Shown piece after piece: positions 55,981-64,000 of a stretch of 64,000 nt of DNA. The stretch lies in contig NZ_ADVZ01000001.1 of NCBI RefSeq assembly GCF_000178995.1, positions 1,212,001-1,276,000 of the forward strand, read 5' to 3'. This stretch comes from Afipia sp. 1NLS2 (GTDB lineage: Bacteria > Pseudomonadota > Alphaproteobacteria > Rhizobiales > Xanthobacteraceae). The position numbers were made by a program, and so were the translations under genes. The notes under the pieces were generated by a model that saw only the letters and a list, made by a program, of their open reading frames with translations, was not told the origin of the DNA and made no database searches. The stretch's first letter is position 1; the number at the start of each line of letters is the position of its first letter.

Positions 55981-56119
55981 TTTTCTGCCGACGTCTTGCG
56001 CGAGCCAAGAACACAAGGAGTCGAGCCTGTGACACCGCCAGAGAGAAATTGCGCCGGCAGGTTAGCTCATCAACATCTTGAAACCAGCAGAAGATAGGCT
56101 CGCTCTTCGCCGAGGTTCA

Positions 56120-56824
56120 TCATTTCAAGGCGGTCTGTCCGAATAGAATTTTCTTAGACTGCTCATTTACTGTCGGCGCATTTGTGGGATTTATTCTCTT
56201 CGCAACATCATACGCCCGGATAGTTGCGGGCCGCGCCTTGATCGTTTCAAACCATCGCCTCAGATATGGAAAATCGTCGAGTTTCTGGCTCTGGCGCTCA
56301 TAGGGAACGATCCATGGATAGATTGCCATATCCGCAATCGAATATTCTCCTGCGACGAACTTTCTCTCAGACAAGCGCTTGTTTAAGACTCCGTATAGTC
56401 GATTAGTCTCGTTCACGTAGCGGTCGATCGCATACTGAATCCTTTCAGCAGTATATCCTGCGAAATGATGGTTCTGCCCGGCCATGGGCCCCAGCCCACC
56501 CATCTGCCACATTAGCCATTGCAGGACATCGAAACGTTCGCAGGTCCGAGTCGGCAGAAATTTGCCGGATTTTTCTGCAAGATAAATTAAGATCGCGCCA
56601 GATTCGAACAAGGCCAATGGCTCACCGCCATGAATCGGATCATGATCGACAATGGCTGGAATTTTGTTGTTCGGTGAAATCGCCAAATACTCAGGCCTGA
56701 ATTGTTCACCCTTCCCGATTTCTACGGGCTTCACCAAATAACGCAGGCCCATTTCTTCAAGGCAAAGCGAAATTTTATGCCCGTTTGGCGTGGTCCAATA
56801 ATAGAGATCGATCATCGTCGCCAC
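56120..56824 (-). CDS. glutathione S-transferase, Nu/YfcG-like
   Basis: 234-residue GST: N-terminal thioredoxin fold IDLYYWTTPNGHKISLCLEE and SPNNKIPAIVD; helical C-domain with WLMWQMGGLGPMAGQNHHF, the Nu-class signature for disulfide-bond reductases such as YfcG/YghU. It is convergent with the sulfite-oxidase-family gene. Confidence 0.92.
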   Translation of the reverse strand: MATMIDLYYWTTPNGHKISLCLEEMGLRYLVKPVEIGKGEQFRPEYLAISPNNKIPAIVDHDPIHGGEPLALFESGAILIYLAEKSGKFLPTRTCERFDVLQWLMWQMGGLGPMAGQNHHFAGYTAERIQYAIDRYVNETNRLYGVLNKRLSERKFVAGEYSIADMAIYPWIVPYERQSQKLDDFPYLRRWFETIKARPATIRAYDVAKRINPTNAPTVNEQSKKILFGQTALK

Positions 56825-56830
56825 CTGCAG

Positions 56831-57082
56831 TCAATAGTCCCAGATTGGATCAGTTGATATTTCGGCCAAATCAATCACGTTCTGTCCGCCTTGTTCTGAT
56901 GAGACCGAAGAAACGACACGTAGCCGCCGCGTCGTTTCGTTTTTGATTGGCGAGTCGCAAATATCCATTTTCATCGACTGCTCCATCCCAGCCTCATCGG
57001 CAGCTTTAACTAACTTCAAATAACTCACTCGTCTCATTTGCAATACTCGTAAATCAAACTCGAGGCGCATCATCAGCAACAA
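56831..57082 (-). CDS. hypothetical small protein
   Basis: 83-codon frame ending 6 bases before the GST start. I do not recognise it; the second half (KNETTRRLRVVSS ... DLAEISTDPIWDY) is polar. It overlaps the DUF2798 gene by 29 bases, and no ribosome site is clear, so it may be decayed coding DNA. Confidence 0.25.
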   Translation of the reverse strand: MLLMMRLEFDLRVLQMRRVSYLKLVKAADEAGMEQSMKMDICDSPIKNETTRRLRVVSSVSSEQGGQNVIDLAEISTDPIWDY

Positions 57083-57296
57083 CGAGAAGAGTCAGGCGTC
57101 TGATCAGAGGGGCCGCAAGTAACACGAATGGCACCATGATTATCCAGGATATCAACCATGCTTTAGACCACCGAGTGAAGAAGCCCCCTTCTTCAAGTGC
57201 ATTCAAACTCGCAATACCGCTCGCGACGCCGCTGGTTATTCCAGATTGAATCATCCCGTAGACGAAATGACCAAGCCCACTCGACAACTTCCTCAT
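57054..57296 (-). CDS. DUF2798 domain-containing membrane protein
   Basis: 80-residue protein with two helices: GHFVYGMIQSGITSGVASGIAS and WLISWIIMVPFVLLAAPLIRRL. It is strongly related to the copy at 61763. Function unknown. Starts possibly at 57329 or at 57296. Confidence 0.75.
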   Translation of the reverse strand: MRKLSSGLGHFVYGMIQSGITSGVASGIASLNALEEGGFFTRWSKAWLISWIIMVPFVLLAAPLIRRLTLLVVADDAPRV

Positions 57297-57376
57297 GTAG
57301 TGCGCAACTCGGCTTCTGCGAAACAGCATGCGGGCTTCATTTTGTAGAGAGCGGCCAGGCCGTTTGACACCAGCAT

Positions 57377-58681
57377 CTATTCCTTCGACGGAGAGATAAT
57401 AAGCGGCACATCAGGCCGCAGCAGAATGACCGCTAAACTTCCGGCAAGCAGGATCCCAATGCCCGACGCAAAAGGCACATTCCAATTTCCCGTACGGTCG
57501 ATAAGCCAGCCAAAAACCACTGGCGATACGATACCGGAAATGCCAACGCCCATGATCACGTAAGCACTTCCAAGGCCCGCGTAGTCTTTCGAGATATCCA
57601 TCGGAATGGCGTACATTGGTGCAATCGTCAGCTCGAGAAAGAACATTGCACAAGCTAGCAATGGGACGACGTAGTACAAATCGTTGATGAACATCGTTGG
57701 TGTAATGAAAACAGCGGCTCCAACGAGAGATACGGCGATCACGCTGCATCGAGCCAACCGATTGCGTCCCGTTTTTCGTAGGATTCGATCTGATACGACG
57801 CCTCCTACGGTGTTACCGATGAGCCCGGCGAAGAACAAAGCGCTCGTCAGAAGTGCTGAGTTTTTTAGATTGGTCCCGTGCTGGTTTACGAAGTAAAGCG
57901 GTAGCCAAGATACAAACACCCAGTACGTCCAACCGTACGCGAACATCACCAGCGTTACCGGAAACATACGCTTGGTGAGAACCCATAACGGCGTTTTGGC
58001 GCGACGATTGGGCAGTGAGACTGTGAGACCTTCAAGACATCGGGGATCTACACGCGGGTGAGTTCTGGGATCATCCTGGAAAGTCGACCACCAAAAAAAG
58101 CACCAAATGAGCGCGCTGGTCCCGCACACGACGAAAGAGACCCGCCAGTCTGCCCAAATGATCAGCGCAGCCACGATGGGAGGAGCAAGTGCCGCTCCAA
58201 GGCGCGAAGCGCTATGCGTAATGCCTTGGATATAGCCGAAGCGGTCGGGGGGATACCAATTCCGCATAGCCTGAGTTGCCGCGGGGAACGCAGGACCCTC
58301 GCCCAATCCAACGACAAGTCTGGCCACGAAGAGAGTTATAAGACCGCCTGCGAGTCCCGTCGCGATCGTTCCGATGCCGACGACGATCACGCAGACAATC
58401 AGAGTTGATTTGGCGCCGAACTTTCTCGCGCCCCAGCCGCCAAATAGGACCGATGCCAAGTAGGCCCAAGAAAATCCGCTGAATATGATGCCCATTTCCG
58501 CATTCGTGAGGGAAAAATGATCCTTCACAGAGGCGGCGGCAGCAGAGATATTCACCCGGTCGAGATACATAATCGCAAAGAGAATGCAGAGAAGCGTCGT
58601 AACCAGGGTATGAGCACTTATGGATGAGCTTGGTGATGCGGCATTTGCCGCTACACCTTCCGCCTCCCGCGTAATAGCCAT
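57377..58681 (-). CDS. MFS transporter, anion:cation symporter (ACS) family
   Basis: 434-residue carrier. The first helix LCILFAIMYLDRVNISAAAA and the motif GGWGARKFGAKS are the ACS-family type, which takes up organic acids such as phthalate, hexuronate or tartrate. It is 54 bases downstream of the aminotransferase gene on the same strand. Confidence 0.9.
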   Translation of the reverse strand: MAITREAEGVAANAASPSSSISAHTLVTTLLCILFAIMYLDRVNISAAAASVKDHFSLTNAEMGIIFSGFSWAYLASVLFGGWGARKFGAKSTLIVCVIVVGIGTIATGLAGGLITLFVARLVVGLGEGPAFPAATQAMRNWYPPDRFGYIQGITHSASRLGAALAPPIVAALIIWADWRVSFVVCGTSALIWCFFWWSTFQDDPRTHPRVDPRCLEGLTVSLPNRRAKTPLWVLTKRMFPVTLVMFAYGWTYWVFVSWLPLYFVNQHGTNLKNSALLTSALFFAGLIGNTVGGVVSDRILRKTGRNRLARCSVIAVSLVGAAVFITPTMFINDLYYVVPLLACAMFFLELTIAPMYAIPMDISKDYAGLGSAYVIMGVGISGIVSPVVFGWLIDRTGNWNVPFASGIGILLAGSLAVILLRPDVPLIISPSKE

Positions 58682-58735
58682 TGTTTCTCTCCCGACATAT
58701 TTTTGATTTTCAAATGCATTGCAGAAGGTGGCCGA

Positions 58736-59938
58736 CTACTCGGCCGCCTCTCCCATTTTGTTGCTCGGAGGAAGATTTCCGTTGAGAGTCTCGATGGCGG
58801 CATCGAGACCTCCAGATCGGTAGGGAATTCCGGTCGCCTTCAGACCGACTTCAACGGCCGCAAGTGTGCCCAGCACCGAGGCCGCATTGAAGTCGCCAAG
58901 GTGGCCGATGCGGAATACTCGATCCGCAAGAATTCCCAGTCCATTACCCAGCGAAGTATTGGTTCGCTCCAAAATTTCCTTGCGTAACCGGTCAGCGGAA
59001 TGACCCTCAGGCAGTCTCACCGCCGTTAGCGACGATGAATACTCGGCCGGATTGCGGCACTGAATTTCGAAGCCCCAATGCTCAACCGCGCGGCGTGTCG
59101 CCGATGCAGCACGGTCATGCCGAGCGAACACTTCGTCGAGCCCCTCTTCTTCGATCAGGTCGAGCGCGACCTTCAACCCCTGAAGGAGGTTCGTGGATGG
59201 TGTGTAAGGGAAATAGCCGGTTGCGTTGGCTGCGAGCATCTCGTTCCAGCCCAAAAAGCTGCGGGGCAACTTTGCCTGCTTCGACGCCTCCAGCGCTTTG
59301 TTCGAAATCGCATTGAAGGCAATGCCTGGCGGAAGCATCAATCCCTTTTGCGAACCACCAACTGTGACATCCACACCCCACTCATCATGACGAAAGTCGA
59401 TCGATCCAAGCGAGGAGATAGTGTCAACCAGTAACAATGCCGGGTGCTTGGCGTTGTCGATGGCCCTTCGTACCGCCGCTATATTAGACACAGCACCCGT
59501 GGAGGTTTCATTGTGGACGACTGCCACCGCTTTGAACTTGTGCGCTGTATCGGCGAGAAGAGCAGATTCGAGCGCCTTTGCATCAACGCCGCTTCGCCAA
59601 TCACCTTTGATAAACTCGGGCTTCAAACCAAGAGCCAAAGTCATCTTGCTCCATAAAGTGGAGAACCATCCGGTTTCATACATCAGCACGTGGTCGCCAG
59701 CGGACAACGTATTGACGAGTGCCGCCTCCCAAGCTCCAGTTCCAGAGCAGGGATAAATAATGACGGGCCCCTTCGTCTTGAACACGCCGCGGATACGTTT
59801 CAGAACATCCAGGCCGAGTTCACCAAACTCTGGACCGCGATGATCAATCGTTGGTTTTGCAATCGCTGCAAGAATGGGTAGAGGCGTATTCGTCGGCCCC
59901 GGAATTTGTAGAAAATGACGTCCCGGCATATGTTTCAT
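58736..59938 (-). CDS. class V aminotransferase (alanine/serine-glyoxylate type)
   Basis: 400-residue PLP enzyme. PLP lysine in VGGSQKGLMLPPG; PLP-contacting TSTGAVSNI and VDTISSLGSID. The IPGPTNTPLPI start and the GHLGDFN ending are standard for alanine:glyoxylate/serine:glyoxylate aminotransferases. Role in the cluster unknown. Confidence 0.9.
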   Translation of the reverse strand: MKHMPGRHFLQIPGPTNTPLPILAAIAKPTIDHRGPEFGELGLDVLKRIRGVFKTKGPVIIYPCSGTGAWEAALVNTLSAGDHVLMYETGWFSTLWSKMTLALGLKPEFIKGDWRSGVDAKALESALLADTAHKFKAVAVVHNETSTGAVSNIAAVRRAIDNAKHPALLLVDTISSLGSIDFRHDEWGVDVTVGGSQKGLMLPPGIAFNAISNKALEASKQAKLPRSFLGWNEMLAANATGYFPYTPSTNLLQGLKVALDLIEEEGLDEVFARHDRAASATRRAVEHWGFEIQCRNPAEYSSSLTAVRLPEGHSADRLRKEILERTNTSLGNGLGILADRVFRIGHLGDFNAASVLGTLAAVEVGLKATGIPYRSGGLDAAIETLNGNLPPSNKMGEAAE

Positions 59939-59971
59939 GTTTTCCTCCCAGATCGCTGATAACCACTACGC

Positions 59972-60694
59972 TTACGGCAGCCCGTTTCGGCCGTGCTTGC
60001 GGAACGCTGGCCGCTCCGTCATCAGTTCGTAATAAGCAGCGACAGCGGGGTAATCCGGCCGTTTCAAACCGGGATGGGTGAGGTTGAACCAGCGGTTGAC
60101 GACTAGGCCCACGGGAATATCTGCGATCGTAAAGCGATCGCCCATCACATAGGGCCCGTTCTCCGAGAGGTGCTTGTTCAAGAGACCCATAACGTGAATG
60201 AGCTCTTTCTGGCCTTGCTCGATGTACCAAGGATGATCGTACGGGGCTTCCCTTAGTTGACCGCCAAGAAATGCTCCGCGAAGTGCATGCGTGACGTCGT
60301 ATGCGACCCAATCCATCCACTCCTCGATCGCCTGCCGACCAGCCGGATGTTCTGGGTACAGGTCGGTGGCGCCATGTTTGGCGGCGAGATAGCGAACGAT
60401 AGTGTTCGACTCCCGCATCACGCGATCGCCGTCGATAATCACCGGGACTTGACCCGTCAGATTAAGCTCGAGGAACTCCGGCGTGTCAGTCGGCATGAAG
60501 CCGCGGCCGTAATCCTCTCGCGTGAACGGGATTCCGATTTCGTCGCAGACCCACAAAACCTTGCGAACGTTGAAGGAGTTTGAACGTCCAAGAACGCGAA
60601 GAGGGGCTGCTGATTTTGAATGAGAAGTCTGAGGAGACTTACTTGGAGTCAGTGTATCGATCATGAGGTATCTCGCTTCGTTGAGAACCTCCAT
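59972..60694 (-). CDS. glutathione S-transferase
   Basis: 240-residue GST. N-domain LRVLGRSNSFNVRKVLWVCDE with a Ser at the active-site position, then TGQVPVIID and RESNTIVRYLA for glutathione binding; C-domain FTIADIPVGLVVNRW. An ATG at 60664 is an equally good start. It is the first gene of a minus-strand unit (GST, aminotransferase, MFS) and divergent from LysR. Confidence 0.9.
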   Translation of the reverse strand: MEVLNEARYLMIDTLTPSKSPQTSHSKSAAPLRVLGRSNSFNVRKVLWVCDEIGIPFTREDYGRGFMPTDTPEFLELNLTGQVPVIIDGDRVMRESNTIVRYLAAKHGATDLYPEHPAGRQAIEEWMDWVAYDVTHALRGAFLGGQLREAPYDHPWYIEQGQKELIHVMGLLNKHLSENGPYVMGDRFTIADIPVGLVVNRWFNLTHPGLKRPDYPAVAAYYELMTERPAFRKHGRNGLP

Positions 60695-60709
60695 TGAATG
60701 ATGAGGTCA

Positions 60710-60728
60710 TTTCAATGTAAAATTGAAA
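60710..60728. promoter_or_regulatory. candidate LysR box
   Basis: TTTCAAT (60710-60716), five bases, ATTGAAA (60722-60728): a perfect interrupted palindrome of T-N11-A type, in the 61 bases between the divergent GST and LysR genes. A second perfect palindrome AACTCATGAGTT lies at 60738-60749, just before the LysR start. Confidence 0.65.
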
Positions 60729-60755
60729 GATCGCATCAACTCATGAGTTTTTATT

Positions 60756-61688
60756 ATGAATGTCGGATTACGTCAGCTGAAGGTGTTTTTGGCAGTTGCC
60801 AGACACCGCAGTTTCAGCCGCGCAGCTGAAGACATTGGCTCGTCGCAAAGCGCCGTAAGCCTTGCGATCCGGCAAGTCGAAACCGAACTAGGTGTTAAAC
60901 TGCTCGACCGCACAACACGACAGGTCCGGTTGACGTCCGTTGGTGAAACATTAGTGGCAACAAGCGCCCGCTTACTCAATGAACTCGACACTGTTTTGCG
61001 GGAATTGCGCGATATTGGGGTTCAGCACCGAGGCACAGTTGCAATGGCCTGTGTACCCTCAATTGCACGCAGCTTAATGCCAAGGTGCATCGAATATTGC
61101 TCGACGAAATGGCCGAACGTCTCTTTTTCAATAGAAGACGTCGCTGCCAAGGAAGTCGTTCAAAAGGTAGTACGCGGAGAGATTGAGTTTGGAATCTCCA
61201 GCGGCTTCATTGCAGAATCTGATCTTGAGATTCATACGCTCATGAACGATCCATTCTTAGTGGTTTGTCGTCGCGATGATGTTTTCGCAAAAAAGCGCGC
61301 TATTCCGTGGCCTCGACTGGGCGATCGTCAGCTTGTTATGCTGAACAATACCTCAGGTAGCAGACAGCAAATTATTGACACTCTCGCGCGCCTGAAGATT
61401 AACGCGCATATCGTTCTGGAACTTGCTCAGCCGAGCTCCGTCCTGGGAATGGTGGAGGCTGGCCTTGGCGTAGCTGTCGTCCCAGAGATGGTGGCGCCCT
61501 ACGACAGTCACCCTACCTTAACCACCCGACCGCTGATGCGCCCTCAAACGAGTCGGAATATTCTGCTTTTCAAAAGAAGGGACCGATCACTGTCTCCAGC
61601 TGGGCTGGTGGTCTGGCAGACACTCTTTGAGCTCTTTGGAAGCGACACGAAGGGAAAAACAAAAGGAGGCATGGCCCGGAAAAAATGA
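60756..61688 (+). CDS. LysR-family transcriptional regulator
   Basis: 310-residue LysR protein with HTH SFSRAAEDIGSSQSAVSLAIRQVE (start at residue 20) and a CbbR-like effector domain. It likely controls the divergent GST-aminotransferase-MFS unit through the box at 60710. The end (KGKTKGGMARKK) is basic. Confidence 0.92.
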   Translation: MNVGLRQLKVFLAVARHRSFSRAAEDIGSSQSAVSLAIRQVETELGVKLLDRTTRQVRLTSVGETLVATSARLLNELDTVLRELRDIGVQHRGTVAMACVPSIARSLMPRCIEYCSTKWPNVSFSIEDVAAKEVVQKVVRGEIEFGISSGFIAESDLEIHTLMNDPFLVVCRRDDVFAKKRAIPWPRLGDRQLVMLNNTSGSRQQIIDTLARLKINAHIVLELAQPSSVLGMVEAGLGVAVVPEMVAPYDSHPTLTTRPLMRPQTSRNILLFKRRDRSLSPAGLVVWQTLFELFGSDTKGKTKGGMARKK

Positions 61689-61762
61689 GGCATGGTGTTT
61701 AGCGTTAGAAACGTCGCGGTCGGGTTAAAAATTTGTCCCACGGTTGAGCCTGCCAATGTCCG

Positions 61763-61990
61763 CTAAGGTCTCTCCCGCGTCAGAGTCAAAGTAAGACGCT
61801 GAATAGCCGGTGCAGCGAATAGCACCAAGGGCACCATCAGGGTCCAAGAAATCAGCCAAGACTTCATCCAGTGCGCAAAGAGTCTTTCTCCCTGATAACC
61901 GAACGTGGCCACGCCGGCAGCCAAGCCACTCGTGACCCCCGACTGAATCATCCCAAAGACGTAATGACTGTATTTACGTGGGACCAACAT
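61763..61990 (-). CDS. DUF2798 domain-containing membrane protein
   Basis: 75-residue protein, two helices (YVFGMIQSGVTSGLAAGVAT and WLISWTLMVPLVLFAAPAIQRL), clear paralogue of the one at 57054. It begins 8 bases after the reductase-like stop and is therefore probably co-transcribed with it. Confidence 0.82.
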   Translation of the reverse strand: MLVPRKYSHYVFGMIQSGVTSGLAAGVATFGYQGERLFAHWMKSWLISWTLMVPLVLFAAPAIQRLTLTLTRERP

Positions 61991-61998
61991 CGCTTGCC

Positions 61999-63069
61999 CT
62001 AAGCCGCAGCCTTCTTCCGATTCGCCTCCAAACGCTTGTCGACAAGGGCCACGATGGCGTCGAGCACGGGGTGGCTCATGCCAATCTCGCGGGCCGTCAA
62101 CTGCACCAGCTTGTCGGCCCGTTCGATGTTCGGCGCGCCGTTGTTGAGCGCGCGCGCGGCGGAGGCCGGGCGTGACAGACTTTCCGCCGCCGCGGCATAT
62201 TTCTCGAACGGCACCATATCGTCGCGCGAAGCCCCGAGCTTCACGCAGACATCCACCACGAAATTGTAGATCGAGCGCGATTCCTCGAGATTGGAGTGAA
62301 CCGCCTCCTGCGCGGTGCGCATGCCGTCCGGCGTGATGCAGCGATAGTTGCCCGCCATCAGCATCGCCCATTTCGCGAGCGGCACGAACAGCGAATCGTG
62401 GAAGCGCAGCTTCACCGGGAGCTCGATCTTGCCCTCCGGTGCGTCAAAACGTATCGCCTGGATGTCCCGCTCCAGATTGCGGAGGATTTCGTTGCTCGCC
62501 TCGTCATCGAAGCGCGCGACCTTGAAGTTGGTCGGCAGCGTCACTTGCAGGACGTTGACCTTCTCCTCCGGCGGGCGGATCGCCTGCGGGTCGGGACTGC
62601 ACAACGTCAGCCTACCCGGATCGAAATTCGCCCAGACCTCGGGCGCGGTGTAGGCCGGCTTCAACGGCCCGGCGTCGAGGTTTGGGATGCGCTGCATGTA
62701 GGGCAGCGGCGGCATGTTCATGATCGACATGCACGGCACCCGCGACTTCGCGACGGCATCGAGCAGTTCGCGCACGCCCGGAGAACCGTATTGCGGCTCC
62801 TGCATCGCAAGACCGATCAGGTCGTAGTCTTTGGGGTTCACGTCGGCGGGACCGGCGGCCGAAACCTTGCCCGGCAATTTCCGGGAATCGATCTCGATCT
62901 CGTCCTTGCGGCCGCGGATCGGCATTCGCACACGAAAGCCTTCCGCGTTGATGAGATCGGCCTCCGCCGGCAAGCACACCAGCGTGACGTTATGGCCGCC
63001 GAACAGAAGTTTCGAGGCCAGCAGTGAGCCGTAAGAGGCTCCGAGGATCAGGATGTTGCGTTTAGACAT
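61999..63069 (-). CDS. ketopantoate reductase-like protein
   Basis: 356-residue protein with the ketopantoate reductase N-domain (ILILGASYGSLLASKLL, a variant Rossmann loop with Ser where Gly is usual) and a longer C-domain than PanE. It is higher in GC than the preceding genes, like the core. The family's exact substrate is not known. A DUF2798 gene follows. Confidence 0.8.
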   Translation of the reverse strand: MSKRNILILGASYGSLLASKLLFGGHNVTLVCLPAEADLINAEGFRVRMPIRGRKDEIEIDSRKLPGKVSAAGPADVNPKDYDLIGLAMQEPQYGSPGVRELLDAVAKSRVPCMSIMNMPPLPYMQRIPNLDAGPLKPAYTAPEVWANFDPGRLTLCSPDPQAIRPPEEKVNVLQVTLPTNFKVARFDDEASNEILRNLERDIQAIRFDAPEGKIELPVKLRFHDSLFVPLAKWAMLMAGNYRCITPDGMRTAQEAVHSNLEESRSIYNFVVDVCVKLGASRDDMVPFEKYAAAAESLSRPASAARALNNGAPNIERADKLVQLTAREIGMSHPVLDAIVALVDKRLEANRKKAAA

Positions 63070-63127
63070 AAATATTTCCCAGAATACGTCGTTTATTTTG
63101 CAACCAGGGCTGCTAGTTCGTTTGCGC

Positions 63128-63859
63128 TTAAACTACAGTTGCTAGTTCCGACAGCGTATGGATGCGATGGTCTGGTTGAAACCCTAGCTCATCCATCTGG
63201 GTACGGATCGCTTTGAACATCGTCACAGGATAGATTGGCGCATTCGGTTTGACTTCCGCCGCCATCGCCTCCGGCGTCACCCTCTCGATCCATGCAACGT
63301 TAAGACCGAAGGCTTTGGCGCCCACAACGTCAAACGGATTTGATGAAACGAAGACCACTTCGCTCGGCTGCACCCTGAGTCTTTTTTCAATTAGCGCATA
63401 AGCTGCAGGGGCCGGCTTGAAGATTCGCTCGCTGTCGATGCTAATCGTGGCGTCAAGTATGCGGTCAAGGCCCGTATTCTTCACAAGAGGACCCAGCATA
63501 TCCGAACTGCCATTCGATAGAATAGCGAGCTTGTTCGGCTTTAACGCATCGAGAGCAACCTTCGCATCCGGATAGAGATCAAGATGAACGTACTTGTCCA
63601 TGATGCGGTCAAACACCGCCTGATCGTAGTTGAGGCCAAGAAGCTTTAGTGAGTAGACCAAAGACTCCCGCGTCACTACAGAGAAATCCACATAACGCTG
63701 CATCATGCTGCGTTGCCACGTATATTCGAGCTGCTTCATACGCCAGACTTGCGTAATGACCTCACCATAGCCAGGGAAGGACTCATCCGTTACGGCGGCG
63801 ACGGATTGGATATCATAAAGTGTGCCGTAGGCGTCGAATACGAAAGCTTTGATAGTCAC
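63128..63859 (-). CDS. L-2-haloacid dehalogenase (HAD type II)
   Basis: 243-residue HAD enzyme. Nucleophile FDAYGTLYD, motif II ILSNGS, the KPAPAAYALIEKRL lysine, and motif III VSSNPFDVVGAKAFG with Asn and Asp, exactly as in haloacid dehalogenases. The start is a GTG at 63859 directly upstream of TIKAFVFDAYG; the longer frame to 63988 is unconserved and crosses a T7 run. It hydrolyses L-2-haloalkanoates to D-2-hydroxyacids in the family. Confidence 0.92.
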   Translation of the reverse strand: MTIKAFVFDAYGTLYDIQSVAAVTDESFPGYGEVITQVWRMKQLEYTWQRSMMQRYVDFSVVTRESLVYSLKLLGLNYDQAVFDRIMDKYVHLDLYPDAKVALDALKPNKLAILSNGSSDMLGPLVKNTGLDRILDATISIDSERIFKPAPAAYALIEKRLRVQPSEVVFVSSNPFDVVGAKAFGLNVAWIERVTPEAMAAEVKPNAPIYPVTMFKAIRTQMDELGFQPDHRIHTLSELATVV

Positions 63860-64000
63860 GGGCAGACCCCTTTTTTTGTTAGGAGCAGGATGGAATGCAG
63901 CCCGACGAAATCCGGGCCGCACGGTGTTATGAGGTGGGATCAACGCCGGTGTGGACGCGGACCGTAAAATCCTCAAAACGCGTTTCATTGGCTTTGTCGC

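Overview
The window is 64 kb of high-GC alphaproteobacterial DNA. The left 22 kb carries a chromosomal core typical of the Nitrobacteraceae (Bradyrhizobium, Rhodopseudomonas, Afipia, Nitrobacter): mutS, glnD, a class A penicillin-binding protein, an intracellular polyhydroxybutyrate depolymerase and a RegB/RegA (ActS/ActR) redox two-component pair. The genus is an inference from gene content and gene order; no rRNA or other taxonomic marker is present.

Region 1 (1-21911) is compact and intact: a patatin-like lipase cut by the window edge, MutS, OsmC, an SsuABC-type uptake cassette, GlnD, PBP1A, a YgjP-like metallopeptidase, PhaZ, RegB/RegA, a heme-oxygenase-like protein, a metallo-beta-lactamase-fold hydrolase, a DUF3095 protein, an Old Yellow Enzyme, an Ada-type zinc-domain protein and YccF.

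Region 2 (21963-26690) is a small island beside tRNA-Arg. It opens with the 5' half of one tRNA-Arg(CCG) gene, then an intact tRNA-Arg(CCG), and closes near a T-arm-like tRNA remnant. It holds an XRE repressor/ImmA-like metalloprotease pair. Divergent from this is a four-gene operon encoding a DUF2188 protein, a beta-grasp ubiquitin-like protein, an E1-like ThiF enzyme and a cysteine-rich DUF6527 protein. This is the most interesting locus here: a bacterial ubiquitin-like conjugation system with a protease-linked switch and a nested dyad in the shared promoter.

Region 3 (26691-46437) is an accessory zone full of decay. A mercury locus (merR, merT, frameshifted merP, merA, plus a second flavin disulfide reductase) is followed by stress-type genes: three peroxiredoxin-like proteins, an AhpD-like protein, two LysR regulators, a sulfite-oxidase-like/ferredoxin-reductase pair, DUF1003 and DUF488. 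Among them lie a thiolase with two frameshifts, a histidine-kinase/NhaA chimera, a RidA remnant, an OsmC gene broken in a G tract, and a DHA2-type efflux gene whose two halves lie 5.5 kb apart in opposite orientation, as expected from an inversion.

Region 4 (46438-64000) is visibly less GC-rich and looks like two catabolic or detoxification clusters. The first has an SsuABC-type transporter, a cupin, a nitrilase, a GntR/FCD regulator, a tartrate-dehydrogenase-family enzyme, a ketopantoate-reductase-like enzyme, an MHS-type MFS carrier and a sulfite-oxidase-family enzyme. Four intergenic copies of a TGACATGTCA-like palindrome suggest one GntR regulon. The second has two glutathione S-transferases, an ACS-type MFS carrier, a class V aminotransferase, a LysR regulator, two DUF2798 membrane proteins, a second ketopantoate-reductase-like enzyme and a type II haloacid dehalogenase. 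The substrates of both clusters cannot be read from the sequence.
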